Shown here piece by piece: positions 1 to 10,000 of a stretch of DNA of 64,000 nt. This DNA is from Neurospora crassa OR74A (taxonomy: Eukaryota > Ascomycota > Sordariomycetes > Sordariales > Sordariaceae): contig NC_026504.1 of the NCBI RefSeq assembly GCF_000182925.2, positions 4,960,001-5,024,000 on the forward strand. Reading direction: 5' to 3'. The stretch's first letter is position 1. Each line of letters starts with the position of its first letter. The notes beneath the pieces are model-generated. The model ran no database searches. It had not been told where the DNA came from and saw only the letters and a list, made by a program, of their open reading frames with translations. A program made the position numbers and the translations under genes.

Positions 1-2145
1 AATATCCTTGTCGTTGTTGACAACGGCCCCGACAGCGTTGATCAAGTGAATAATCTGCTTGGCCATCCAGTAGCCGGGGGCAGCCTTGCCACCAAAGATG
101 GAAACTCTGGGTTGGAACTTCTTCCTCTCCTCAGGCGAGAGAGATTTGAGGGTAAGATAGCGGTGGATGACGCCAAAGATGTTCATCTGTTGGCGCTTGT
201 ACTCGTGGATACGCTTGACCTGGACGTCAAACAGGGCAGAGGGATTGACATCGACACCGGTAGTCTTCTTGATGTGCTTGGCCAGACGGACCTTGTTGGC
301 ATACTTGATCTCAGCCCACTCCTTACGGAACGCCTTGTCATCCTTGTAGTGCTCAATCTTGGCCAGCTCCGTCAGATCCTTGAGGAAGTTCTGGCTACCC
401 GTCTTGCTGGAGATAAGCTCGGAGAGGCGAGGGTTGGCCTGGTGGAGCCATCTGCGGGGAGTGATACCGTTGGTGACGTTGGTGAACTTGTCAGGACCAA
501 AGACCTCGACGAAGTCCTTGAAGATGGTGGTCTTGATGAGATCAGAGTGCAGCTCAGCAACACCGTTGACCTTGTGAGAACCAACAATAGCCAAGTGAGC
601 CATGCGGACCATCTTGGGCTGAGACTCCTCGATGATGGAGACACGGGCAAGCATCTCGCGATCTTTGGGGAACTTGCGCTCGACGCTCTGGAGGAAGAAC
701 AGGTTGATGTCGTAGATGAGCTGGAGGTGGCGGGGCAGGAGATGCTGGAACAAAGGGACGGACCATTTCTCGAGAGCCTCAGGCAGGACGGTGTGGTTGG
801 TGTAACCGAAAGTGTTAGTGACGATATTCCAGGCCTCCTCCCAGTCAAGGCCCTCAAGATCAACAAGGATACGCTGGAGTTCGACGACAGCCAGAGTCGG
901 GTGGGTGTCGTTCAGCTGAATGGCCACTTGGTCGGGGAACTCCTTCCATGGGCGCCTCGACTTTTTGAAACGGCGGACAATGTCGTAGAGGGAAGCGGCA
1001 ACCCAGAAGTATTGCTGCTTGAGACGAAGCTCCTTTCCGCGATCGAGGTTGTCGTTGGGGTAGAGCACAGCGCTGATGGTCTCGGCACGCTGCTGGTCAG
1101 CGACCGAGTTCTCGTAGTCGCCGCTATTGAACTTTTGGAAGTCAAACTCTCCGCTGGCAGCCTTGCTGGACCACAGTCTCAGGTTGTTGGTCGAAGGAGT
1201 GGCATAACCGGGAATGGGGACGTCATAAGCAACAGCCTTGACGATCTCGCCGCCCTCCCAGGTAGCGATGGTCTTGCCGTTGTCATCAGTGCGCTTGGTG
1301 ACATGGCCGTAGAACTGGATGTCAACGGTGACATCGTGACGCGGGAACTCCCATGGGTTGAAGTCGAGCCAGTAGTCTGGCACCTCGACCTGGTAGCCGT
1401 CGATGATCTCTTGCTTGAAGATACCATAGCGGTACCTGAGGCCGTAACCCCAGGCCGAGTAGTTGAGGGAAGCCAGACTGTCGAGGAAGCAGGCAGCGAG
1501 ACGACCAAGGCCACCGTTTCCGAGAGCAGCATCGTGCTCCTGTTCGATGACATCCTCGATTCTGAAGCCGAGTTCGGCCAGACCAGCCTTGGCCACGTCC
1601 TTCTGACCGATGTTGAGCATGGCGTTGTCGAGGGCACGGCCCATGAGGAACTCTAGGGAGAGATAGTAGACACGCTTGCTGTCGGCGAAGGTCTGGCGCT
1701 GCTGGGTGCGGTTCCACTCGAGGATGAGACGGTCACGGAAGGCCAGACTGCAGGCAGAGTAGGCGGCCTGTTCGTCGCAGTTGTACATGCTACGGGCAAG
1801 GGTGGTCTCGACATGGCGCACAACCTCGGTTTCGAAGCCGTCCTTGTCCTTGAAGCCGCTGGTCTGGTGGGCGAGCCAAGCCTTGCGCTGGGGCTCGGGG
1901 ATGGAGGCTGAGTGATATCAACAAATGATGTTAGTGTTGGTACCAGGAGGTAGTGTTGGTGTCAAGGGACCAACCATACCTTCAACATTCTTGATCTCTC
2001 CAGGACCGAAGCCGGTGAGGGTTCTCTTGTGTTTGGGTCGGGAGACGCCGGCGGGAGCAACACCTCCTTGGATATCGACGAGAGGAGCGCCAACGGATGG
2101 CCTCCTCTCTCTAAGGGGAACACGCTGTGTGGTGTTGGAGGCCAT
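1..2145 (-). CDS. glycogen phosphorylase (N-terminal part, runs off left edge)
   Basis: Alpha-1,4-glucan phosphorylase, which releases glucose-1-phosphate from glycogen in the cytosol using pyridoxal phosphate. The ATG is at 2145. Exon 1 (2145-1980) encodes a Ser/Arg/Pro-rich leader followed by RTLTGFGPGEIKNVE, which matches the regulatory phosphorylation segment of fungal phosphorylases (yeast: RRLTGF). A 72-nt intron (1979-1908, GTATGG...CTCAG) follows. Exon 2 stays open to the window edge and shows family landmarks: YYLSLEFLMGR, ALGNGGLGRLAACFLDS, QLNDTHP, TNGITPRRWL, FDVQVKRIHEYKRQ, and at the edge KAAPGYWMAKQIIHLIN. The PLP-lysine and C-terminal region lie outside the window. In Neurospora the enzyme is called GPN; the identity is clear from the motifs, the species assignment is inferred. 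The gene is followed upstream by a long gene-poor region. Confidence 0.95.
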
Positions 2146-5100
2146 TGTAGGAGATGGATGAATGGGGGGTTGCTAAATAGAGGTGGGATCAGAACGTCAG
2201 GAAGCGTTCATAGATGGGGAAGGAGAGAGGAGGGGGATCCAATCCCTTGGGGATACAACAACAGATATAGCTTGGGGAACCATCGGATGACATGCCATGA
2301 CATTCAAAACGTATGATATGATCCTATTCCTAGGTGGTGTCTCTGGTCCGAGGTTCCATTGGGCTGACCCAGACCATTAATGGATTGGAGGATGGAATCA
2401 TGCCCGCTGGGGTTGGAAACAGTGAGACGAGCAAGTGGGGCAGCACCACGTACCTTGATGGGCTAGATGCTCTTAGCGGCTTCCAAGGGAATCGACCCCG
2501 CGCGAAGCTACTGGAGCTCCCCGTAGCTCTGTTGGCTAGCCAGTGGAATGCTGCACCGTGACTGGTGCAGGGCTGCTGGGGCCTGGGGGAGGGTACGCGG
2601 GTTGTGTGAGTTTAGGTCTAGTATCGAGATCTTTCGATTGCTCGTTCAAAAATAGAGGTAAGTGGGGCAGTCCGAGTGAGGGATGTTGTTACGAAAAGCG
2701 GTGATGAAAGTGAAGAGAACAACAAGTACCTAGAGGTAGATAGAAATGGACTGAAATAATGAGGGGGGTTATCAAGAAACCAACAAAAGTGGGAAGGACA
2801 TAGAGATAGGTTCCATGGTATGAGATGTGATATGAACTGAAGGCACTTATAATAAGACGGAGCCAGCCAGACTCGAGGCTAGGAACGGGAAGAGATCCCG
2901 AAGCTCAGGTCTCGTCAAGAGAGGGGAAGTGCCAGATTCAGCAGCACTTGCTTCCTTTTGATTGGTAGCTCAACCCACCCTCACTCACGAGCAGTCCGAC
3001 CAAGCTCGACGCTGTGATCTGTCAGTGTCAAAGCCGGGAGCTCTCATGAAGGATGGCCGCCGGTTACCCGCTGCATCTCTTGGATGGGTAGTAGTATTGT
3101 CAAGCTCAATGGGTGAGTGGTGAGGATGGACCATTGATGATGCCTGGGAGCTGCCCCTCTTCTCTTGCTGCAGCTGTCGTCAGTCTTGCCCTACCCGGCA
3201 AACCTTTCTCATTGCTCTCTCCCTTCCATTCCATCACTGGTGTTGATCAACCCCCATTGGCCCCTCCAGCTTCTTCTTCTCTTTGATTCTTTGCATGCAT
3301 TTCTTTCTCTCCGCAGATGACACGCTTCAAGTCGGCCTGGTACGTCAAGCTTTCACGGACGTATCAAAGCCGAACCCGTTCCTGCTTCCGAGTTAGGTAG
3401 CGCTGGGAACTGGAGCCCAACCGTGATACTACCAACCTTTGGTGCTTCTTGTTCAATGAGAACACCTCCAAACTGAAGCCAACGATATGTCTGGGCTTGA
3501 AATTGGGGTTTCATATGTCCATCCAGATGGTCACTGCCCAAGCACTTGGACAGTGCAGCCTTTCATGAACCGGTCGTCTCACTCGAACGTTGACTCGGAG
3601 TGATGGTGATTCGAGGTGTTCCTCCTTCCCTCGGAGTCGTTCTCTAAAGTCACTGCAAGGTTCAGCTCACCCCTGCTACCTAGCGCCTTCCCCGGGCTCC
3701 GATGCTGACCCCACCTTTCACAACTGATAGTGGGGCCTATGCCCACCAAAAGGAGGGGTTCCTGGTCCAATTATGTAGTTGCTTTCTCCAATGACTGACA
3801 TCATCGCCTTTGCCGTCTCCCTTGTGAAACTTTCACCTCCTTCTCCCATTTGAACACCAGTCTGCCACTCCTTACTAACTTCGGCAAATCATTCAACTGG
3901 CCCGAAACAGCGCAATCTCAACTACAGTCCCGATAACGACATTGCGAAGAGCACGCCATTGCCGATGATCCGAAGGGAATCTACGCGTCGGAAAGACATG
4001 ACGGATCCCATGGCATCCTCTCCTCTGCTCCCAACCTCCCGCTACTTCGACTACCTACTTCCGGCCCCGACCCCGACTTTGCGAATTTTCGGGTGATAAT
4101 CATCGGCCCCTACTTCGAGCGCTCTCCACGTGGCTTTCATGGTCACCTGGTGTCCTGGAAGCCCACTAAGCTCCTTCGACGTGGTTTCGAAATGTCGATG
4201 CGAGTCTAGATAACTTCGCCGGAGCGCCTCCCCGGTTCACAACCTACCACCCACCGGCGACAACAGTTTAAGCATCAAGTCAACTTCAGCTGTATAACCC
4301 CAAGCGCCAACCAGCGTCGTCGACGACATGTCGTGATCCCATAGCTCTGCCGTCACTGAGGGCAAACCACTGTAATCCGACAACCCGTCAAGGTTCCATC
4401 CAACGACCAGCACAACCTCGAGTGGGGGTCGCATCATGACAAGATCAACATCCGGAATCTTCAGCAACCTCTTATGTCTTCCCCAAGGTCATCGGTTCAA
4501 CATCACGCCTGTGGCTGGCCGCATTCACCCTACGCGTTGAACTACTACTCATAGGTACATTGACAAAGTCCACCCATCCTCACCTAGTTTTCTAAAAGAT
4601 TGTTGAGTTTTGTCCTTCTTTGGCCATTGGATCAGGGTATTGTCACCTTTTTTCACTTTCATTTCTCCTTTATCATCTCGCTCTTCACCCATTGTTGTTT
4701 TCCTGAACTTTCAAGGGGCAAGCAAGTGGAAGGTTCACAGCCGCCTTCATTTGACAAAGTGGGCTTTACTGTGGCTCAGCCTTCATTCTCCCTCAGAAAT
4801 TGGGAAAACCCTCAGGAGCGGAAGCAGAGGAACGGCCTATATGACTTGATCCCGGCAGACTCTAGTTGAATTGTTGCAAAGCAGATTCAGGGTACGGTTC
4901 CCGAAGGCTCATCCATCATGGGACTTACAGAGGATGACTTATGGATTATCCAGTACGCTACCGTACGGCCATGACTACAAGTCTCAGCTCTCGAAACCAC
5001 GCCCTTTTCATATTCCTACATCCACCTCATTCCTTGATTTTCCCATCCATCTCCTCACAAGCCCTCGCAAACTCATCAAATATTGCCCCATCTTTGCCGC
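2146..5100. other. gene-poor upstream region of glycogen phosphorylase
   Basis: About 3 kb with no open frame that has convincing codon bias or domain content. It contains pyrimidine-rich stretches (for example around 3155-3320 and 4600-4720) and short TACCTAGAGGTA-like words (2727-2740), as is common in fungal intergenic DNA. It presumably holds the promoter and 5' UTR of the phosphorylase gene. I see no RNA gene, element or array. Confidence 0.5.
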
Positions 5101-5104
5101 TTAC

Positions 5105-5530
5105 TTCACCATCAACAGCCCCCTTAGTTGTTGTTGCAGTCAGTTGGGCGGTTAGACAAGCATTGTGTGGTGTAGGTGCTGCCGAGCAAGGAGTCATGAG
5201 ACTTACCAGATACCCATTCAGCACTTGCGCGGCATCTCTTGAGGCTCGCCGCCGCGCTATGGCCAAGGTGAACATACCAGGCATGCGACAAGTTGTCGGC
5301 CCAGCTGGCGCACACAGCGAGGGCTATTCGGAAAGTTGTTACGAGTGGCAAGCAAGCCGTCGATTAGAGTCATGCAGGACGAAGCAGCCGCCTGGTTCTC
5401 ACTGAAGCACTTGATCTCGTTGGAACCGCAGCGGCGAGAGAATGTGGGCGTCTCCAAGACAGTAGTCAAGTCGACGGTGCCAGCGGTGTCGGCATCACCG
5501 TACCTGAAGAGTTCACCTGTCCCAGCCGCT
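5105..5530 (-). pseudogene. relic of a small secreted cysteine-rich protein
   Basis: On the minus strand two adjacent frames carry protein-like pieces: DTAGTVDLTTVLETPTFSRR and a Cys-containing segment with CFSENQAAASSCMTLI (5470-5370), then CASWADNLSHAW...AASLKRC (5330-5230), then YTTQCLSNRPTDCN (about 5170-5130). Together they resemble the pattern of a fungal family of short secreted cysteine-rich proteins with an SWADNLSG-type block and a C-terminal CLSNRP block. There is no signal peptide or clean start upstream and the frame is not continuous, so I call it a relic. Family recognition is from memory of the motif pattern and its function is unknown. Confidence 0.45.
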
Positions 5531-5993
5531 TCAAGGGTTCATCTGTCACTTGTCAGCCTCTTGAGTGGTCGATCTATATAGAACGGTCCGCACACCAAAC
5601 CCCACCAAACCTCTTACGGCCCTTTCGTTTCTTCCGGAAGTATGGATTCAAGTATTGGAGCATCGACCAAGTGCCATATTCAACAGACCTCAACTGACCG
5701 AGTGAACAGTACGTAAGTCGCTAAACCCTTTCTGAAGTGTTATGGAGGGGCATGATGATGTGGTGCTGGTCTTCCTTCTCTCCCTCTTACCTACCTACTC
5801 AGGCTCACTTGCCGTTGTGACATACCCTGGAACTAACATGCCCGCCCACTGGTGTCTTCTAGGTAAGTCCGATTTGCCATCGTCGGTCTTCCCACGTCCC
5901 TGTTTCGTGACCATTGCACATAGGCATTCTGCATGTTCCGGAATTGCAATCATAAGCCCTCCACACGTCGCCGACTTCCAACCATAAGATCAA
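5531..5993. other. intergenic, nothing recognised
   Basis: A short open frame at 5742-5987 (plus) has no recognisable domain or convincing codon bias. The stretch ends right at the first tRNA. Confidence 0.4.
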
Positions 5994-6078
5994 GGGCGTG
6001 TGGCTCAGTTGGTAGAGCGTTCGCTTAGCATGTTTCTGAGCATGCGAAAGGTCCTGGGTTCGATTCCCAGCTCGTCCA
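5994..6078 (+). tRNA. tRNA-Ala(AGC), 12-nt intron
   Basis: Cloverleaf is complete: acceptor GGGCGTG/CTCGTCC with the G3:U70 pair that specifies alanine, D arm GCTC...GAGC, anticodon stem TTCGC/GCGAA, loop TTAGCA-T with anticodon AGC, T arm CTGGG TTCGATT CCCAG, discriminator A. A 12-nt intron (6031-6042) sits after position 37, the canonical nuclear tRNA intron site. One U:U mismatch occurs in the acceptor stem and is shared by all four copies in this window. It is first of a tandem pair, 31 nt from the next. Confidence 0.96.
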
Positions 6079-6109
6079 ATTCTCGATAATCTTCATTCTC
6101 CACTGTCTC

Positions 6110-6194
6110 GGGCGTGTGGCTCAGTTGGTAGAGCGTTCGCTTAGCATACTCACCTGTATGCGAAAGGTCCTGGGTTCGATTCCCAGCTCGTCCA
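6110..6194 (+). tRNA. tRNA-Ala(AGC), 12-nt intron
   Basis: The mature sequence is identical to the copy at 5994, including G3:U70 and the AGC anticodon. The 12-nt intron (6147-6158) sits at the same place but has a different sequence. Second of a tandem pair. Confidence 0.96.
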
Positions 6195-6387
6195 AATTTG
6201 GAATAACGAGGCGGTTCGAGATCATCTTTTTTTTGCTTCCGTTTCTTATTCTTCCTCATTGTATCTTCTCCTTTTTACCTGAGTGGGTCTTGGAATCTGC
6301 CAGCACATCTAGGTTGACTTTCACACTACGAAACAAGATGCTCGTCCTGGTCTACCTTCGATGGGGCGGTCATGCTTTTGCCTCAGC

Positions 6388-6678
6388 ATGACCCTATCAG
6401 CGAAGCCTGCCGCAACCGCCGAGAAGCAGATACCGCCCCAAGAAAAGCCAACCGTCAACCTTTCCCAGCTCACCCACCTCTCCGAACATTACCCCCTCAG
6501 CAAATGCCATCTTCAAGTTTACCATCGAATCTCACTTCTCTCCCCCGTCCAGCTATGCGGCGCCCTCCCCGACCTGCTCGACGGCATGCTACTCAGAGGG
6601 GGGGTCGAGATCCGCGGCCCAACAGGCAACATTGTGCACCAGGACAACTCGGGCCTTGGGTTCTTTTTGTCACCTTAG
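6388..6678 (+). CDS. hypothetical small protein (possibly partial)
   Basis: An open frame of 96 residues from ATG 6388 to TAG 6678 whose third codon positions are strongly C/G, like real genes in this window. Contents include KPTVNLSQLTHLSEHYPLSK and ALPDLLDGMLLRGGVEIRG. No signal peptide, membrane segment or domain that I recognise. An in-frame upstream ATG at 6361 is possible. It may be a true small gene or one exon of a larger or decayed one. It follows the tRNA pair and faces the 3' end of the RNase-FAD gene. Function unknown. Confidence 0.4.
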   Translation: MTLSAKPAATAEKQIPPQEKPTVNLSQLTHLSEHYPLSKCHLQVYHRISLLSPVQLCGALPDLLDGMLLRGGVEIRGPTGNIVHQDNSGLGFFLSP

Positions 6679-7005
6679 AGCGAGGTGACCAAAGAGGACA
6701 TTACTAGTGGTAAAAGCAGCGGTAAGTACTTTATCTTCATAATCTTGTCTCGCGGCCGAAGACTAATGCACCTCAAAGAACGAGTGACGTGCGGCCCTTA
6801 CATGCATTTGCACCGGTTGTTTTATGAGCGCACAATTCTCTGTCGCAATTCATCTTGATCCAATTGGTGATCGATCTGGTGCAATCCAACAAGTATTTAT
6901 TCCTTCCACTAGAGGCACAGCTAAGTCTTTTACAGAATACTTTATTTTGCAAAGGCCAGGGGTTATATTAGGCCAGCACACTCAGCCAAACACGCAACTG
7001 CTGCT
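6679..7005. other. convergent intergenic stretch
   Basis: Contains the presumed 3' ends of the small plus-strand frame and of the minus-strand RNase-FAD gene. AT-richer than the flanks; nothing else recognised. Confidence 0.4.
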
Positions 7006-10000
7006 TTACAACTTTTCTTGCTCGACAAACTCAGCCTGAGCCGCCGCATCCGGCTGGTCTCCAAAATCAGCCTGAGCCGCAGCACCCAACGGCTCCCCAA
7101 ACGCATCATCCGGATTGTCCCCAACACAGTGATGGCACCAGAAATGATTCCCCGGGTCGTGCGCCTTCTTCACGCCCAGCAACTGTTCGTACGCCTTTTC
7201 GCCCCAGTACCTCGCCGTCCAGTTATGCATCACATACGAGCTCTCGGAGAAGTAGCTGTTGGGCCCAAGCTTGTACACCGTGTCATTTGACTGCTGCGTC
7301 GTCAAGGTGCGCGCATTCCACAGCATGAGCGCCGAGCGGAAGCCCGGCGAGATGGCCGTGTCGCCAGGCTGTGTGCTCCCCAGGTTGCCCGTCAGCGACG
7401 TGTAGAGGTAGTGGAAGCCGCAGCGATAGCCCGACACATCCGGCGACGTCTTATCAGGATTCTTCAGGGACTTAACGCAGATGTCCAGCACGTCCATCAT
7501 GGTCGAGGTGAACTTTGTCTTCAAGGCCTGCCGCGAGACAAGGACCGAGTTCTGAGAGCCTGTAGCCACGTCCGAGGGCGGGTGCTGCGCCGGCAGCGGG
7601 TTCACGGGGACGAGTGTAAACTTGTCGGCGGCCATGGAGACGAGGTAATCATAGGCTGACTTGTAATTGTCCTCCCACACGGTGTCCGTCTGCAGCACGT
7701 CCTTGAGGCCGTCGCGGAATCGAATGTAGTCCTGCTCTGCCTGACCGCCGGCGTAGAAGTACTCAAATTTGAATTCCCAAGTGACGGAACAAAGGTTGCG
7801 CTTCTCATTGTACAGGGTGGTGTTGATAAAGAAGCCGGGCTGCGTGCTGACCTTTTGGTTGAGGCTCAGCTGCCACGCGGTGAAGCGAGTCCACATGCCG
7901 CGCAGCCACTGGTAGCCAAACTTACTCGAGTCGTCTGGGCAAAAGGTGCCGGTCTGGGACATGTACACGCGGCTGAGGCCTCCATCGGGCACGGGGTGGG
8001 CGCGGATTGTCATGGAAAGAACGACGCCCCAAACGCTACCACCGCCGCCGCGCATGGCCCAGAAGAGCTGTGGATTGCGGTTGCGACTGGCGATCTTCTT
8101 GTGGACAACGGGCTGGCCGTAGGTGTTGCGACCGACCTGCAGAACTTCAATTTCAAGCACGTTATCGACGCCGAGGCCCATGGACGGCGCAAAGGGCCCG
8201 TGACCGCCCCCGAGATGGAAGCCGACCATGCCGACGGTGGAGCACCAGCCCGATGAAATAACACGGGAGTAGTCTTTTGAGAAGGCGTGCATCTCGGCGA
8301 AGGTGGAGCCGGCACCAAAGCGGAATGCTCCAGCAGGGGCCAAGGTCGAATCCTCGGGCCAGGTAGGCATAAAGGTCTTGTCCTTGAGCAGGATTGTGCG
8401 GATGAGGATGCCGCCAGTCGGGCACGAGTTGCGGCTGTTGTACTCGTGGCCGGTGCCGGCAGTGGCAATACACAGGCGGTGCCGCGCGGCAAAGTTGAGG
8501 GCGGCGACCACATGGCGCTCGTTGAGCGGGAAGACAACGATGAAGGGGTTCCAGTTGCGGTACTCGTTTTGGTGCACCGCCGCCTTGCACATGTCGGACG
8601 CGGTGTTATACACGGCAGGAGGGTCGGCCTGGTTGAAACATGGGCGCTGCATCTCGGCGATGTCCTCGTAGTAGTATAGCGCCTTGAGACCCTGGGGTGC
8701 GTTACCGAGGCCGTAGAAGGACTGGTTATCAATGGAGCCCATTGGTACCGGCGCCGGCTGCGGGTCCGGGTAGCTGTGCCACCGGAGGCCGAGCCGGGGC
8801 ACTGTGGGGTCCAGCTCCTGTTCCAGCTTGCGGATGGCCGTCTTGGTGGGCCAGCAGCCGGAGTCTTCGGGCGTGCACCAGTCATGGCCGTCTTTGAGTG
8901 TTGCGCGCGTAATGTCAAACAGCGAGGGCAGGGCATCGACGGATGCGGCTTCTACCGACTCGGCTGGGTCGCACGAGCCGGCACCACAGAAGTCGTTCTC
9001 GGGGCCGCATGAGTAGCGACAGTGGGCGCTGCACGGGTTGCACCGGCCCATGGCCCATTTCGTAACCTGTGTAACCTCCTCGTTGTCTACTGCCGCTCCG
9101 CAGTCGAGCACGGCGTACGAGTACACCGGCTGGTACTGGAACTGGAAGCGACAGGTGGTGATAGTGCCGCTGGCGCTGGCAAGAAGCACCAGGCTGGGGT
9201 CCTCATCCGAATGAGAGACTGAGTAGCGCTGCACGGCGCGGTTGGGGTAGTTTGGCCACCGCAGCGACGCCTGGCCGTCGGCAGTAAAGTTCCATTGTGC
9301 AAGGCCCTCTTCATAGTCGCTAGATACCTGCAGTGAGCGCCACGAGCCCAGCAGCGCGGGGGGTGCTCCGGCAATGCCAGGCTGGAAGTGGCTCACAGGG
9401 CTGGGCTTGGACTCGGACTCGAACCCGGACTCGGGCTCAGTCTTGGTCTCGGTCTTGGGCTCAGACGCCGAGATAGCATCCGGGGAAAAGGAACAGCCCG
9501 CCGCCGACGCCTTACAGCGGAACATGAGAAAGTTGCCGCACCCTTTTGTGTCCATGGCGGCGTAGAAGCTCGCCGGCGCCGGCTCCCCAGTGTGGTTGCA
9601 TGCCAAAAAGGCCGCCTCGAGCCCGCCAATATCCGGCAACCGCTGCACCAGGCAGTCCTCCAGATGGTCGCCGCCGCATCGTAGGACAAGCTCCTTGGGG
9701 CCGCGCCGCTCGTAGGTGCACGTCCGGGGGTATGGGCTGTCAGTGGTGACGGTCAGGACGTTGTCAGTAAAGGTCTGCGCGAACTCGAACTTGCCGGACC
9801 CGCCCTCCTCGGCGCCAAACGAGCGCCAGGTGCCCTCCCAGGGGGAGGTGTTTTCACTGCTCATGAAGGCCGGCATGGCAAATTCCAGCAGCGGGAAGCT
9901 TGCAGTTGCATTGCTGGTACTGCTGCTGTCCCTCTTCTCCCGCGGCGCATTGCTCGAGTTCAGCATCACGGTGCTTTCCAGCTGAGCCGGCGGGCATGTG

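Noticed and set aside
46-1656. Long plus-strand open frame (536 codons)
   Set aside because: It is the antisense shadow of the glycogen phosphorylase exon; the minus strand carries all family motifs.
4237-4467. Minus-strand frame of 76 codons upstream of the phosphorylase gene
   Set aside because: No start context, no domain, no codon bias beyond chance.
8010-9749. Multiple frames on both strands over the RNase-FAD gene
   Set aside because: High GC content leaves few stops; only the 1265-codon frame has domains.
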